Shown here piece after piece: positions 1-10,019 of a stretch of DNA of 64,000 nucleotides (the stretch's first letter is position 1; each line of letters opens with the position of its first letter). The DNA comes from Pseudomonas synxantha (GTDB lineage: Bacteria > Pseudomonadota > Gammaproteobacteria > Pseudomonadales > Pseudomonadaceae). Under the pieces are notes generated by a model that worked only from the letters and a program-made list of their open reading frames with translations, was not told where the DNA came from and did not search any database. Location of the stretch: assembly GCF_900105675.1 (NCBI RefSeq), contig NZ_LT629786.1, forward strand, positions 6,448,001 to 6,512,000, read 5' to 3'. The translations under genes and the position numbers were made by a program.

Positions 1-132
1 GTGGTGGAACATGGCGGCCATATCGAGATCGACTGCCAGTTCTGCAACGAGCGTTATCTGTTCGATGCCGCGGATGTAGCCCAATTATTCGCCGGAGCAG
101 GTATCGACACCCCTTCCGACACCCGCCACTAA
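1..132 (+). CDS. hslO: Hsp33 redox chaperone HslO, C-terminal fragment
   Basis: Only the last 43 codons are present; the gene starts before the window. The fragment contains a C-x-x-C pair in QFCNERYLF, which matches the second half of the zinc-binding cysteine cluster of Hsp33, the redox-switched holdase chaperone of the cytoplasm. In that family the four C-terminal cysteines bind zinc when reduced and form disulfides on oxidative stress. Position directly upstream of pckA in the same orientation agrees with the hslO-pckA order known in Pseudomonas. The TAA stop is at 130-132. Confidence 0.85.
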   Translation: MVEHGGHIEIDCQFCNERYLFDAADVAQLFAGAGIDTPSDTRH

Positions 133-216
133 AACGTTTAAGCACAGGTAAATTACCTGTCGAATGCCGGATTAGAGGCGTTCTGACGGGAGGGCCCTAC
201 TCTTTTTGGGCTTTTC

Positions 217-307
217 TGGCATAATCCGGCCCACTTTTTTCGCGGTAGTAGTGCGCAACTTTCTACTACAAAACGTTTGGAGCACTCGGCCATAGGCCGA
301 CGGGGAA
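217..307 (+). promoter_or_regulatory. pckA promoter and structured leader
   Basis: An extended -10 element (TGG followed by CATAAT at 220-225) lies about 90 bases before the pckA start. The leader holds two inverted repeats: GTAGTAG at 245-251 pairing with CTACTAC at 263-269, and CGGCC at 287-291 pairing with GGCCG at 295-299, just before the ribosome site GGGGAA (302-307). The palindrome AAACGTTT occurs at 132-139 and again at 271-278. The hairpins are seen; a regulatory role is inference. Confidence 0.4.
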
Positions 308-311
308 CCTC

Positions 312-1853
312 ATGACGCAAGCCAATAACGCCGTATACACCGATCTGAGTGTTGACGATCTGGTCAAAGAAGCCCTGCAGCGCGGTGAAGGCGTGCTTGC
401 CGATACTGGCGCGCTGGTCGTAGAAACCGGTCATCGTACCGGGCGTTCGCCGGTTGACCGTTTCATCGTTGAAGAGCCTTCCACCCAGGACGCCATTGCC
501 TGGGGCCCGATCAACCGCAAGTTCCCGGCCGACAAGTTCGATGCCCTGTGGGCTCGCGTCGAGGCGTTCAACAACGCGCAAGAGCATTTTGTGTCCCACG
601 TGCATGTAGGTGCTTCCGAAGACCACTACCTGGCCGTGAAAATGACCACCCAGACTGCCTGGCAGAACCTGTTCGGTCGTTGCCTGTTCATCAACCCGGC
701 CCAGTACAACCCGGCCGGTCGTGAAGAGTGGCAAGTGCTCAACGTGGCCAACTTCGAGTGCGTGCCAGAGCGTGACGGCACCAACTCCGACGGTTGCGTG
801 ATCCTCAACTTCGCCCAGAAAAAAGTGCTGATCGCCGGCATGCGTTACGCCGGTGAAATGAAAAAGGCCATGTTCTCGGTGCAGAACTTCCTGCTGCCGG
901 CCTCCGACGTATTGCCGATGCACTGCGCCGCCAACATTGGCGAAGCAGGCGACGTGACCCTGTTCTTCGGCCTGTCCGGCACCGGCAAGACCACCCTGTC
1001 CGCCGACGAAAGCCGTTACTTGATCGGTGACGACGAGCACGGCTGGGGCGAAGGTGTGGTGTTCAACATCGAAGGCGGTTGCTATGCCAAGTGCATCGAC
1101 CTGTCGGAGAAGAACGAGCCGGTTATCTGGAAAGCCATCAAGCACGGCGCTGTGCTGGAAAACGTCGTTATCGACGAGGCCAAGCACGCCGACTACGCCG
1201 ATGTCAGCCTGACCCAGAACAGCCGTGCCGCCTACCCGCTGGAGCACGTTGCCAAGCGTTCCGAGCACAACCTGGGCGGCGAGCCAAACGCGGTGATCTT
1301 CCTGACCTGCGACCTGACCGGTGTACTGCCGCCCGTGTCGATCCTCAGCGAAGAACAAGCGGCCTACCACTTCCTGTCCGGCTACACCGCGTTGGTGGGC
1401 TCGACTGAAATGGGTTCCGGCAGCGGTATCAAGTCGACCTTCTCCACCTGCTTCGGCGCGCCGTTCTTCCCACGCCCAGCCGGTGAATACGCAGAGCTTT
1501 TGATCAAGCGTATCCGTGGTTTCGGCTCCAAGGTCTACCTGGTCAACACCGGCTGGACCGGCGGCGGCTACGGCGTCGGCAAACGCTTCAACATCCCGAC
1601 TACTCGCGGCGTGATCGCCGCGATCCAGAGCGGCGCGTTGATCGGTGCGCAGACTGAACACCTCGACACCATCAACCTCGACGTGCCATTGGCCGTACCG
1701 GGCGTTGAAACCGGCCTGTTGAACCCACGTAACACCTGGGCTGACAAAGCTGCCTACGACGAAGCCGCGAAGGCGCTGGCTGGTCTGTTTATCGAGAACT
1801 TCAAGAAGTTTGAAGTGAGCGATGCGATCAAGGCGGCGGGTCCTAAGTTGTAA
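312..1853 (+). CDS. pckA: Phosphoenolpyruvate carboxykinase (ATP)
   Basis: A 513-residue ATP-dependent PEP carboxykinase, which converts oxaloacetate plus ATP to phosphoenolpyruvate, CO2 and ADP in the cytoplasm and opens gluconeogenesis from organic acids. The kinase P-loop [11 protein letters not shown] is at about residues 220-230, followed by the metal/ATP-binding stretch [34 protein letters not shown] and the C-terminal GGYGVGKRF segment are also typical. Length fits the family. The ATG at 312 has GGGGAA upstream. It stands alone, with its own leader and a terminator after the stop. Confidence 0.97.
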   Translation: MTQANNAVYTDLSVDDLVKEALQRGEGVLADTGALVVETGHRTGRSPVDRFIVEEPSTQDAIAWGPINRKFPADKFDALWARVEAFNNAQEHFVSHVHVGASEDHYLAVKMTTQTAWQNLFGRCLFINPAQYNPAGREEWQVLNVANFECVPERDGTNSDGCVILNFAQKKVLIAGMRYAGEMKKAMFSVQNFLLPASDVLPMHCAANIGEAGDVTLFFGLSGTGKTTLSADESRYLIGDDEHGWGEGVVFNIEGGCYAKCIDLSEKNEPVIWKAIKHGAVLENVVIDEAKHADYADVSLTQNSRAAYPLEHVAKRSEHNLGGEPNAVIFLTCDLTGVLPPVSILSEEQAAYHFLSGYTALVGSTEMGSGSGIKSTFSTCFGAPFFPRPAGEYAELLIKRIRGFGSKVYLVNTGWTGGGYGVGKRFNIPTTRGVIAAIQSGALIGAQTEHLDTINLDVPLAVPGVETGLLNPRNTWADKAAYDEAAKALAGLFIENFKKFEVSDAIKAAGPKL

Positions 1854-1871
1854 GACTTAGCTGTTGTGAAA

Positions 1872-1898
1872 AAGCCGCCTCCTACAGGCGGCTTTTTT
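1872..1898 (+). terminator. Rho-independent terminator of pckA
   Basis: AAGCCGCC (1872-1879) pairs with GGCGGCTT (1887-1894), followed by a run of Ts, 18 bases after the pckA stop. Confidence 0.9.
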
Positions 1899-1910
1899 GT
1901 GCGCGCAGGG

Positions 1911-2774
1911 TTAGTGGGCGATGTGCAGCAGCACCGCGCCGACCAGCACCAGCACAACCCCGAGCACCTGTACCGCCGACAAGCGCTCCTTGAAAAACAC
2001 AAACCCCAGGATCGCCGCAATACCGCCCGATAGTGTACTGATCACCGTCACCACCGATACCGACCCCGCCATCGCACCCCACGAAAACGCCGAGAACCCG
2101 CCGAGGTTCATCAGGCTCGCTCCGGTCAACGTCGCGCAATTTTTCAGCGGTGGGATCTTCAGGCCGTCCTTGATCTTCAGCACCATCACCACCAGCACGC
2201 ATAGGCCCACCAGGTACCCCAACCACAACATCGTTATCGGCCCCAGCGCCGGCAGTGTGTAGCGACCTTGCAGCCAGAAACTGGTGCCGTACAGCGTTGC
2301 TGCGAGCATGGCGTAGGCGATGGACAGGCGCGGGTTGTTGTGGGGCGTGCCGTTTTCCTTGTGGATGCTGGACAGGACCACGCCAATCACGCACAGGGCG
2401 ATGCAGCCCAGTTGTATCAGGCTGATGTGCTCACCGCTGGCCCAGGACAGCAGGGTGGTCACTACACCATAAGAAGTGACCAATGGCGCGACGATGGCGG
2501 CTTTGCCCAAGGCGAACGCCTTGGACAGTGCGAGGGCACCGGAAACGGTCAGCAGGGCGGCAGCGATGCCCAGGAGCCAGACGCTTAACGGAGCATCGAG
2601 GGATTTGAAAAGGTAGGTCGGGAATATGACCAGCAGCAAAGTCATAATCAGAAAGCCGAGGGCTTGGCCGAAATACACCGCGCGTTTAACGCCAACGGCG
2701 CGGGCATTGAGGCCCACCAGAAAGTCCGTGCCACCCCAGAGCAGGGCGGCCAGCAGGCCCATTAGTACGTCCAT
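1911..2774 (-). CDS. EamA/DMT-family inner-membrane transporter
   Basis: A 287-residue, very hydrophobic protein with about ten predicted membrane helices in two five-helix halves, the layout of the drug/metabolite transporter (EamA) superfamily. The N-terminus (GLLAALLWGGTDFLVG) is a typical first EamA helix, and the second half repeats the pattern around ASLMNLGGFSAFSWGAM. Members export amino acids, metabolites or drugs; the substrate cannot be told from sequence. It is convergent with pckA and seems to be a single-gene unit with a REP element upstream. Confidence 0.85.
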   Translation of the reverse strand: MDVLMGLLAALLWGGTDFLVGLNARAVGVKRAVYFGQALGFLIMTLLLVIFPTYLFKSLDAPLSVWLLGIAAALLTVSGALALSKAFALGKAAIVAPLVTSYGVVTTLLSWASGEHISLIQLGCIALCVIGVVLSSIHKENGTPHNNPRLSIAYAMLAATLYGTSFWLQGRYTLPALGPITMLWLGYLVGLCVLVVMVLKIKDGLKIPPLKNCATLTGASLMNLGGFSAFSWGAMAGSVSVVTVISTLSGGIAAILGFVFFKERLSAVQVLGVVLVLVGAVLLHIAH

Positions 2775-2822
2775 GTAAGGTCCTTGTTATGCATACCGCT
2801 CGCCAGATTAGCGCAGAACCAA

Positions 2823-2850
2823 TGTGGAAGGGGGCAAGCCCCCTCCCACA
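2823..2850. repeat. REP element
   Basis: Short imperfect palindrome TGTGGAAGGGGGC / GCCCCCTCCCACA, the core of the Pseudomonas REP family that recurs in this window at 6810, 7611, 11554, 13817, 22885 and 30309. Confidence 0.75.
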
Positions 2851-2873
2851 TTTGGATCTCAGTGCTCTTGGGA

Positions 2874-3230
2874 TCAGCTCAGGTTTTCCAAGGTCTGCGT
2901 GTCCCACCTGAGGGTCTTGCTCGCCAGGTAGAGCATGCCGATGGTCAGCGGTATTTTGTCGCCACGGCCTTTGGCGCGTCGCTTCAAGAATACGTCGAAT
3001 ACCGGCGGCTGAAAGTAACGATAAGCGTCGTAGTCGCTTAGGTCGACCCCGAAATCCTGTTCCAGCGCCTCCATGAATTGCTTGGCCTCAACGCCATCGC
3101 AAGCAAGGTCGAAGTTGAGCGAGGTTTGCAGGCTGATGGTCTTGTGTTTCGGCAGACTGAATTCTTCATGCAGCAATTGCAGGAGTTGCTGCATGACAGG
3201 ATCTTCGGGGAAGTTGGGGGCCAGGTTCAT
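2874..3230 (-). CDS. DUF1493 family protein
   Basis: A 118-residue soluble protein resembling the DUF1493 family (small acyl-carrier-like regulators in enterobacteria, function mostly unknown). Visible family traits are the N-terminal helix LLQLLHEEFSLP, the acidic stretch NFDLACDGVEAKQFMEALEQDFGVDL, and the C-terminal LTIGMLYLASKTLRWD. It stands alone between a REP element and the Fic module. No catalytic motif is visible, so no activity is proposed. Confidence 0.7.
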   Translation of the reverse strand: MNLAPNFPEDPVMQQLLQLLHEEFSLPKHKTISLQTSLNFDLACDGVEAKQFMEALEQDFGVDLSDYDAYRYFQPPVFDVFLKRRAKGRGDKIPLTIGMLYLASKTLRWDTQTLENLS

Positions 3231-3340
3231 GGTGGGTACGTAGGAGTGGGTGAGGGGGCTGTCGCGTTCAGGTGGTCAGTGGCTTAGAAGTGAGTTTGTT
3301 ATCGGGCAATAAACAGATAGTTTAATCGTTCGCGCTTCGA

Positions 3341-3940
3341 TCAGACACTGAGAGGCTTACTGATACACCGCCCAAAAATCGCCTCCAGTCCCCGATAGTC
3401 ACACGCCACCGCATCAATATTCGCCGGTATCCATGCCGCGTGTTTCACCAGCCACCAGTTCACCGAAAACCCCGCATTCACGATGATCTGCTCAAACAGG
3501 ATCCGCTGTGCCCGTCCATTGCCTTCGCGGAAGGGATGGATGACATTCAGATCGCCATAAGCTTCAGCGATTTGGTGGACGAGATCGGCCTGGGATGCGC
3601 CGACATACCAATTGGCTTCCAGCATGCGTTGAATGATTTTTGCAGCTTCCGGTGGGATACGCTCCGGAGTGCAGAACAGCGTGTCACCTTTCTGGATGTT
3701 GACGCTGCGCAGTTCGCCAGCCCAGTCATAAATGTCGCCGAACAGGATGCGGTGAATGTGTTGCAGACGTTCGAGGTCGTAGGGCGGCGGAAAGAGCGGA
3801 AGGTTGCCTACTGCAATTTCGGATAACTCTCGCTCGGCCTGATGCAGGCGTGCTTCATCGAGCAAATCGAGGCGGTTGCGCAGGACGCTGCTACCGGGGT
3901 AGCAGTACGGGTCCTGGCCCACCCCGTATTTGTCGAGCAT
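3341..3940 (-). CDS. fic: Fic-domain AMPylating toxin
   Basis: A 199-residue single-domain Fic protein. The core motif HPFREGNGRAQR (about residues 135-146) supplies the catalytic His, the phosphate-binding EGN and Arg. Such enzymes transfer AMP or other nucleotide moieties to target proteins; stand-alone bacterial Fic toxins often modify DNA gyrase and topoisomerase IV. The upstream partner ends in TGATG, overlapping this start by one base, so the two are translationally coupled. I see no inhibitory (S/T)xxxE(G/N) helix inside this protein, consistent with inhibition by the separate small partner. Confidence 0.9.
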   Translation of the reverse strand: MLDKYGVGQDPYCYPGSSVLRNRLDLLDEARLHQAERELSEIAVGNLPLFPPPYDLERLQHIHRILFGDIYDWAGELRSVNIQKGDTLFCTPERIPPEAAKIIQRMLEANWYVGASQADLVHQIAEAYGDLNVIHPFREGNGRAQRILFEQIIVNAGFSVNWWLVKHAAWIPANIDAVACDYRGLEAIFGRCISKPLSV

Positions 3941-4110
3941 CAGCGGGAGGTGTTGCGGTACTTGGCCAGGACGGCTTCGCGGGTCGGCAGGGGCTTGTCG
4001 ACATCGGCCGGTTGGGTATCGAACCCTTCCAGGCGCAGGCTGGCCAGGTAATTGGAACGGCGGATCTTATGATAGTGATCCTGTTTTTGCTCAAACGTCA
4101 GTTCGCTCAT
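3940..4110 (-). CDS. YhfG-like Fic antitoxin
   Basis: A 56-residue protein starting at the ATG at 4110, which has AGGAG eight bases upstream. The sequence MSELTFEQKQDHYHKIRRSN followed by YLASLRLEGFD resembles YhfG, encoded next to fic in E. coli, and the VbhA class of antitoxins that block the Fic ATP site. An upstream extension to 4212 is open but lacks a good ribosome site. Order antitoxin-toxin with one-base overlap is the usual layout. Direct inhibition is inferred from the family. Confidence 0.75.
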   Translation of the reverse strand: MSELTFEQKQDHYHKIRRSNYLASLRLEGFDTQPADVDKPLPTREAVLAKYRNTSR

Positions 4111-4398
4111 TGCAGCGTACTCCTGGTTAGCAAGGCTTTGATTGTAGCGCAATGCATCAACGTACAGGCAGGTTAAAAAACCACCAACAACCTGACATGG
4201 GAACGCGGGCAAGGCCGCACCCTACATTCGATTCTGGCGCTTCCTGCTATTTCCTAGGAAAAGTCCCACTTCGGCCCTGGGCCATCCTTCGCCCTGTGTA
4301 TCATTCTGTCTCTTTTTTCCTTGCGACCTTTCTCGATTCGCTGAGTTTCCCAGGCTATGTTTTTGAGCCAACCCAGCGGTCAATGGAGTGACAGCCTT

Positions 4399-6336
<1,938 letters not shown>

Positions 6337-6348
6337 CGAGACTTGCCG

Positions 6349-6780
6349 ATGCCTGACTCAACGCTCCTGCGCGCCGATTACCGCTACTTCCAGCCAATCA
6401 CCACGCGCTGGCATGACAACGATGCCTATGGGCATGTGAACAACGTCACCTACTACAGCTTTTTCGATACGGCGGTGAATACCTACCTGATCGAACAGGG
6501 CGGGCTGGATATTCACGACGGTGAGGTGGTGGGGTTCGTGGTGAGTTCGGCGTGCGATTATTTTGCGTCGATTGCATTTCCCGAGCGCATTGAAATCGGC
6601 ATGCGAGTGGGCAAGCTGGGTAATAGTTCGGTGCAGTATGAGCTGGCGGTGTTCAAGGCCGGCGAAGAAGAGGCCTGCGCTGCGGGGCGCTTTGTGCATG
6701 TGTTTGTGGATCGGGCGTCGAACCAGCCGGTGCCGATTCCGGCCGTGTTGCGTGAGGTGTTGCAGCGACTGGTGGTTTGA
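6349..6780 (+). CDS. Hot-dog fold acyl-CoA thioesterase (YbgC/FcbC type)
   Basis: A 143-residue single hot-dog domain protein. The segment TRWHDNDAYGHVNNVTYYSF carries the catalytic Asp and the HVNN signature of 4-hydroxybenzoyl-CoA/YbgC-type thioesterases, which hydrolyse acyl-CoA in the cytoplasm. It begins 12 bases after the helicase stop and is probably co-transcribed with it, though a functional link is not obvious. ATG at 6349 is preferred over the TTG two codons upstream. The acyl substrate cannot be told from sequence. Confidence 0.85.
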   Translation: MPDSTLLRADYRYFQPITTRWHDNDAYGHVNNVTYYSFFDTAVNTYLIEQGGLDIHDGEVVGFVVSSACDYFASIAFPERIEIGMRVGKLGNSSVQYELAVFKAGEEEACAAGRFVHVFVDRASNQPVPIPAVLREVLQRLVV

Positions 6781-6809
6781 CGCTATTTGGCAAACGCCGC
6801 TGAAGCAAA

Positions 6810-6838
6810 TGTGGGAGGGGCGTACCGCCACTCCCACA
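6810..6838. repeat. REP element
   Basis: Degenerate REP palindrome, TGTGGGAGGGGC and CACTCCCACA arms, between two convergent genes. Confidence 0.6.
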
Positions 6839-6869
6839 CAGGTGCTGTGTTCGTCAGGTCACGTATTTA

Positions 6870-7352
6870 TCAGTCGCGATAACGGTGCTTGTTCTTGCGA
6901 TGCCCATAGGCATGGCCGCGGCCTGGGTGGCCATCGCGGTAGTAACGACGGTCGTCACGGTCGCGATCGCGATAACGGCGGTCGTCACGATCACTGTCGT
7001 TACCCATGTAGTTGCCCAATGCGCCACCTGCACCACCGCCGGCCGCAGAGCCGATCAGTGCGCCGGTGCTGCCGCCGACACTGCGGCCCACGACGTTGCC
7101 ACCGGCTGCGCCCAATGCGCCGCCAATGGCGGCTTCGCCTCGGCTACGCTTGTCGGCACCGACCGCACTGCCGCCCGCGCCGCCCAGGGCTGCGCCAATG
7201 GTCGAGCCGGTGTTGCCGCCCAACTGTTGGCCGACAACAGAACCTAGAACCCCGCCCAATGCGCCGCCTACACCGGCTTCGGTGGTGCCACCGGCCATGG
7301 CTGCGCCACTGACCAGGCCAAGGGACAACAAGAGAATCGAGGAAAACTTCAT
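6870..7352 (-). CDS. Secreted glycine-zipper protein
   Basis: A 160-residue protein with a clear Sec signal peptide (MKFSSILLLSLGLVSGAAMA) and a long Gly/Ala-rich middle built of GxxxG repeats, the glycine-zipper pattern of envelope proteins that insert in or lie against membranes. The last 45 residues are unusually rich in Arg, Asp, Tyr and His. There is no lipobox cysteine, so it is predicted to be periplasmic or peripheral. It stands alone. Function unknown; glycine-zipper proteins often affect envelope stability. Confidence 0.8.
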   Translation of the reverse strand: MKFSSILLLSLGLVSGAAMAGGTTEAGVGGALGGVLGSVVGQQLGGNTGSTIGAALGGAGGSAVGADKRSRGEAAIGGALGAAGGNVVGRSVGGSTGALIGSAAGGGAGGALGNYMGNDSDRDDRRYRDRDRDDRRYYRDGHPGRGHAYGHRKNKHRYRD

Positions 7353-7438
7353 TCAGGGAAACCTCAAGGGGATGACGGCGCGATCCTGAGGTTGTATCGA
7401 GACGCTGACAATCGAAATCCGACCGGCGGCAGAGGTTG

Positions 7439-7446
7439 TATACAAT
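7439..7446 (+). promoter_or_regulatory. TTGTATACAA palindrome and -10-like element
   Basis: The 10-bp perfect palindrome TTGTATACAA (7436-7445) runs into a good -10 hexamer TACAAT (7441-7446). Palindromes of this form are typical operators of FadR-type GntR regulators. It precedes the candidate small RNA below. Binding is inference. Confidence 0.35.
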
Positions 7447-7449
7447 TTG

Positions 7450-7543
7450 CTAAGTTACTGTTTTTTATCGGGAACTTAAGTTGTTTTTACAGGTCTTTAG
7501 TTACTTCGGAACGGCCGCTTTTATGCAAAAGCGGCCTTTTTTG
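7450..7543 (+). ncRNA. Candidate small RNA with strong terminator
   Basis: The 318-bp gap between two minus-strand genes holds a plus-strand terminator: GGCCGCTTTT (7513-7522), loop ATGC, AAAAGCGGCC (7527-7536), then six Ts. No protein gene on the plus strand leads into it, so an independent short transcript is implied. Two promoters are possible: the -10 at 7441-7446 (RNA of about 90 bases), or an AlgU-like pair GAACTT (7472-7477), 16 bases, TCTTTA (7494-7499), giving only about 40 bases. No known RNA family was recognised. Confidence 0.4.
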
Positions 7544-7575
7544 TGCCCGCAGAATCTGTCGTGACTGTGCTGGCC

Positions 7576-7645
7576 TCAAGTCCCCCTCCCATATTTGAAA
7601 TGCATTCCAAGTGTGGGAGGGGGCTTGCCCGCGACAGCGGTGGTT
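7576..7645. repeat. REP doublet
   Basis: A partial REP arm (CCCCCTCCCATATTTG, 7582-7597) faces a second REP unit TGTGGGAGGGGGCTTGCCCG from 7612, an inverted pair of the REPIN type, just past the stop of the oxidoreductase gene. Confidence 0.6.
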
Positions 7646-7670
7646 CAAGCAACGAATAGTTCGGATCAAG

Positions 7671-10019
7671 TCAGGCCGAGCGTGCCATGATCAGCCCGCT
7701 GTCACTTGCGGCTTCTAGACGGATCGCGACGAACTTCGACGTCGGCGTGTGGCTACCCTCGCCAGTGCTTTCCAGCGGCACCAGTGGATTCACCTCCGGG
7801 TAGTACGCCGCTGCCTGCCCCGCCGGAATATCAAACGCCAGCAAGGTAAAGCCCTTCACACGGCGCTCACGGCCATCCTCCCACAACGACACGATGTCAG
7901 CCTTCTGCCCTGGCTTGAAGCCCAGGCGGATGATGTCGGCTTCATTGACGAACAGCACGTCACGCTGGCCCTTGACCCCGCGGTAACGGTCGTCCAGGCC
8001 ATAGATGGTGGTGTTGTACTGATCGTGGGAGCGCATCGACTGCATGATCAGGTCCGGCACCCGGCCCGTGGCATGGGTTCGTTCGTGGATCAGGTCCTTG
8101 GGCAGGATGTTCGGGCGGAAGTTGGCGCGGCCCGATGGTGTGTTCCAGCGGCGTGCACCGGCCGAGTTGCCAAGGTAGAACCCCCCTGGGTGCTTGATGC
8201 GCTCGTTGAAGTCCTTGAAGCCCGGGATGGTGTCGGCAATCAGGTCGCGAATGCGCCCGTAATCGGCCACCAGCCAATTCCAGTCCACCGGTTTGCTGCC
8301 CAAGGTGGCGGCGGCAATCCCGGCCAGGATCGCAGGTTCAGACTTCATCTGCGCCGACAGCGGTTGCAGTTGGCCGTTGGAGCCATGGACCATGCTGAAC
8401 GAGTCCTCCACCGTCACCGCTTGCGGGCCGTCGGCCTGGATGTCGATATCGGTACGTCCCAGGCACGGCAGGATCAGCGCGTCTTTACCGTGCATCAGGT
8501 GGCTGCGGTTGAGCTTGGTGCTGATCTGTACGGTCAGGTCGCAATTGCGCAACGCTTCGAAGGTGCGCAGGCTGTCTGGTGTGGCTTGGGCAAAGTTGCC
8601 GCCCAGGCCGATAAACACTTTGGAGCGGCCTTCGAGCATGGCGTGAATCGCCTCCACCACGTTGTGGCCGCTGTCGCGTGGCACCTGGAACTGGAAGCGA
8701 CGCTCCAGCGCGTCAAGGAAGGCTACCGGTGGGCGTTCATTGATGCCCATGGTGCGATCGCCCTGCACGTTACTGTGGCCCCGCACAGGGCACAGGCCGG
8801 CGCCGGGGCGGCCGATATTGCCGCGCAGCAGCATCAGGTTGGCGATTTCCTGGATGGTCGGTACCGAGTGGCGGTGCTGGGTAATCCCCATCGCCCAGCA
8901 CATGATCACGTTCTTGCCTGTGGCGTACATGCGCGCCGCTTGCTCGATTTCAACCAAGGTCAGGCCGGATTGCTCGACGATTTCTTCCCATGACGTGTCG
9001 TCAATCTGGCCCAGGTACTCCAGTACGTTGGTGGTGTGCTCGTTGAGGAAATCATGGTCGAACACCGCTTCCGTGCCTTCGGCCAGGGCCTGGCGTTCCC
9101 ACAGCAGCAGAAACTTGGCCATGCCACGCAGGATGGCCATGTCGCCGCCCAACGCGGGGCGGAAGTAGGCTGTATTGGTTGGCTTGTCACCGTTGGTGAG
9201 CATTTCCAGCGGATGTTGCGGATGCTGGAAGCGTTCCAGACCGCGCTCTTTCAGTGGGTTGATACACACCACCTGGGCGCCGCGTTTCACCGCCTCGCGT
9301 AGCGGTTCAAGCATGCGCGGGTGGTTGGTGCCGGGGTTCTGGCCCCAGACGAAAATAGCGTCGGCATGTTCGAAGTCGTCAAAGGTCACGGTGCCTTTGC
9401 CCACGCCCACACTCTGGGCCAGGGCTACGCCGCTGGCCTCGTGGCACATGTTCGAGCAGTCCGGGAAGTTGTTGGTGCCGTAGGCGCGTACAAACAACTG
9501 GTACAGGTAGGCGGCTTCGTTGCTGGCGCGGCCCGAGGTGTAGAACTCGGCCATGTTCGGGCTGGGCAGTGCGTTGAGGTGCTTGCCGATCAGGTCGAAG
9601 GCCGCTTCCCAACTGATGGGCATGTAGCGGTCGGTCGCGGTGTCATAGCGCATCGGCTCGGTCAGGCGGCCCTGGTATTCCAGCCAGTAGTCGCTTTGCT
9701 CCAGCAAGGCTGTGACGCTGTGCTTGGCGAAAAACGCCGCATCGACGCGGCGCTTGGTGGCTTCCCAGTTGACCGCTTTTGCGCCGTTTTCGCAGAACTT
9801 GACCATGCCGCTTTCCGGCGAGTCGCCCCAGGCGCAGCCCGGGCAATCGAAACCGCCGTTCTGGTTGGTCTTGAGCATCATGCGGATGTTTTTCAGCGCA
9901 TTGTCACTGGTCAACCAGGCTTGCGCTACGCTGATCAGCGCGCCCCAGCCGCCAGCCGGGCCTTTATAAGGCTTGTAGCGCGGGGTTGGGGTTTGGTCGG
10001 CTTGGTGGTGAAGGCTCAT
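7671..10019 (-). CDS. YdeP/FdhF-type molybdopterin oxidoreductase
   Basis: A 782-residue molybdopterin-guanine-dinucleotide enzyme of the formate-dehydrogenase-alpha-like (YdeP) branch. The N-terminus has FDCPGCAWGD and CENGAKAVNWE; the body carries FYTSGRASNEAAYLYQLF, FVWGQNPGTNHPR and the C-terminal cofactor-binding domain with RSHDQYNTTIYGLDDRYRG. The true substrate of this branch is uncertain; in E. coli YdeP is linked to acid resistance. The start at 10019 overlaps the fdhD stop as ATGA, so the two are coupled and fdhD very likely serves this enzyme. No membrane anchor or export signal is seen. Confidence 0.88.
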   Translation of the reverse strand: MSLHHQADQTPTPRYKPYKGPAGGWGALISVAQAWLTSDNALKNIRMMLKTNQNGGFDCPGCAWGDSPESGMVKFCENGAKAVNWEATKRRVDAAFFAKHSVTALLEQSDYWLEYQGRLTEPMRYDTATDRYMPISWEAAFDLIGKHLNALPSPNMAEFYTSGRASNEAAYLYQLFVRAYGTNNFPDCSNMCHEASGVALAQSVGVGKGTVTFDDFEHADAIFVWGQNPGTNHPRMLEPLREAVKRGAQVVCINPLKERGLERFQHPQHPLEMLTNGDKPTNTAYFRPALGGDMAILRGMAKFLLLWERQALAEGTEAVFDHDFLNEHTTNVLEYLGQIDDTSWEEIVEQSGLTLVEIEQAARMYATGKNVIMCWAMGITQHRHSVPTIQEIANLMLLRGNIGRPGAGLCPVRGHSNVQGDRTMGINERPPVAFLDALERRFQFQVPRDSGHNVVEAIHAMLEGRSKVFIGLGGNFAQATPDSLRTFEALRNCDLTVQISTKLNRSHLMHGKDALILPCLGRTDIDIQADGPQAVTVEDSFSMVHGSNGQLQPLSAQMKSEPAILAGIAAATLGSKPVDWNWLVADYGRIRDLIADTIPGFKDFNERIKHPGGFYLGNSAGARRWNTPSGRANFRPNILPKDLIHERTHATGRVPDLIMQSMRSHDQYNTTIYGLDDRYRGVKGQRDVLFVNEADIIRLGFKPGQKADIVSLWEDGRERRVKGFTLLAFDIPAGQAAAYYPEVNPLVPLESTGEGSHTPTSKFVAIRLEAASDSGLIMARSA

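Noticed and set aside
153..1661. 502-codon minus-strand open frame opposite pckA
   Set aside because: It is the antisense shadow of pckA, produced by GC-rich third positions; no protein motif and no ribosome site.
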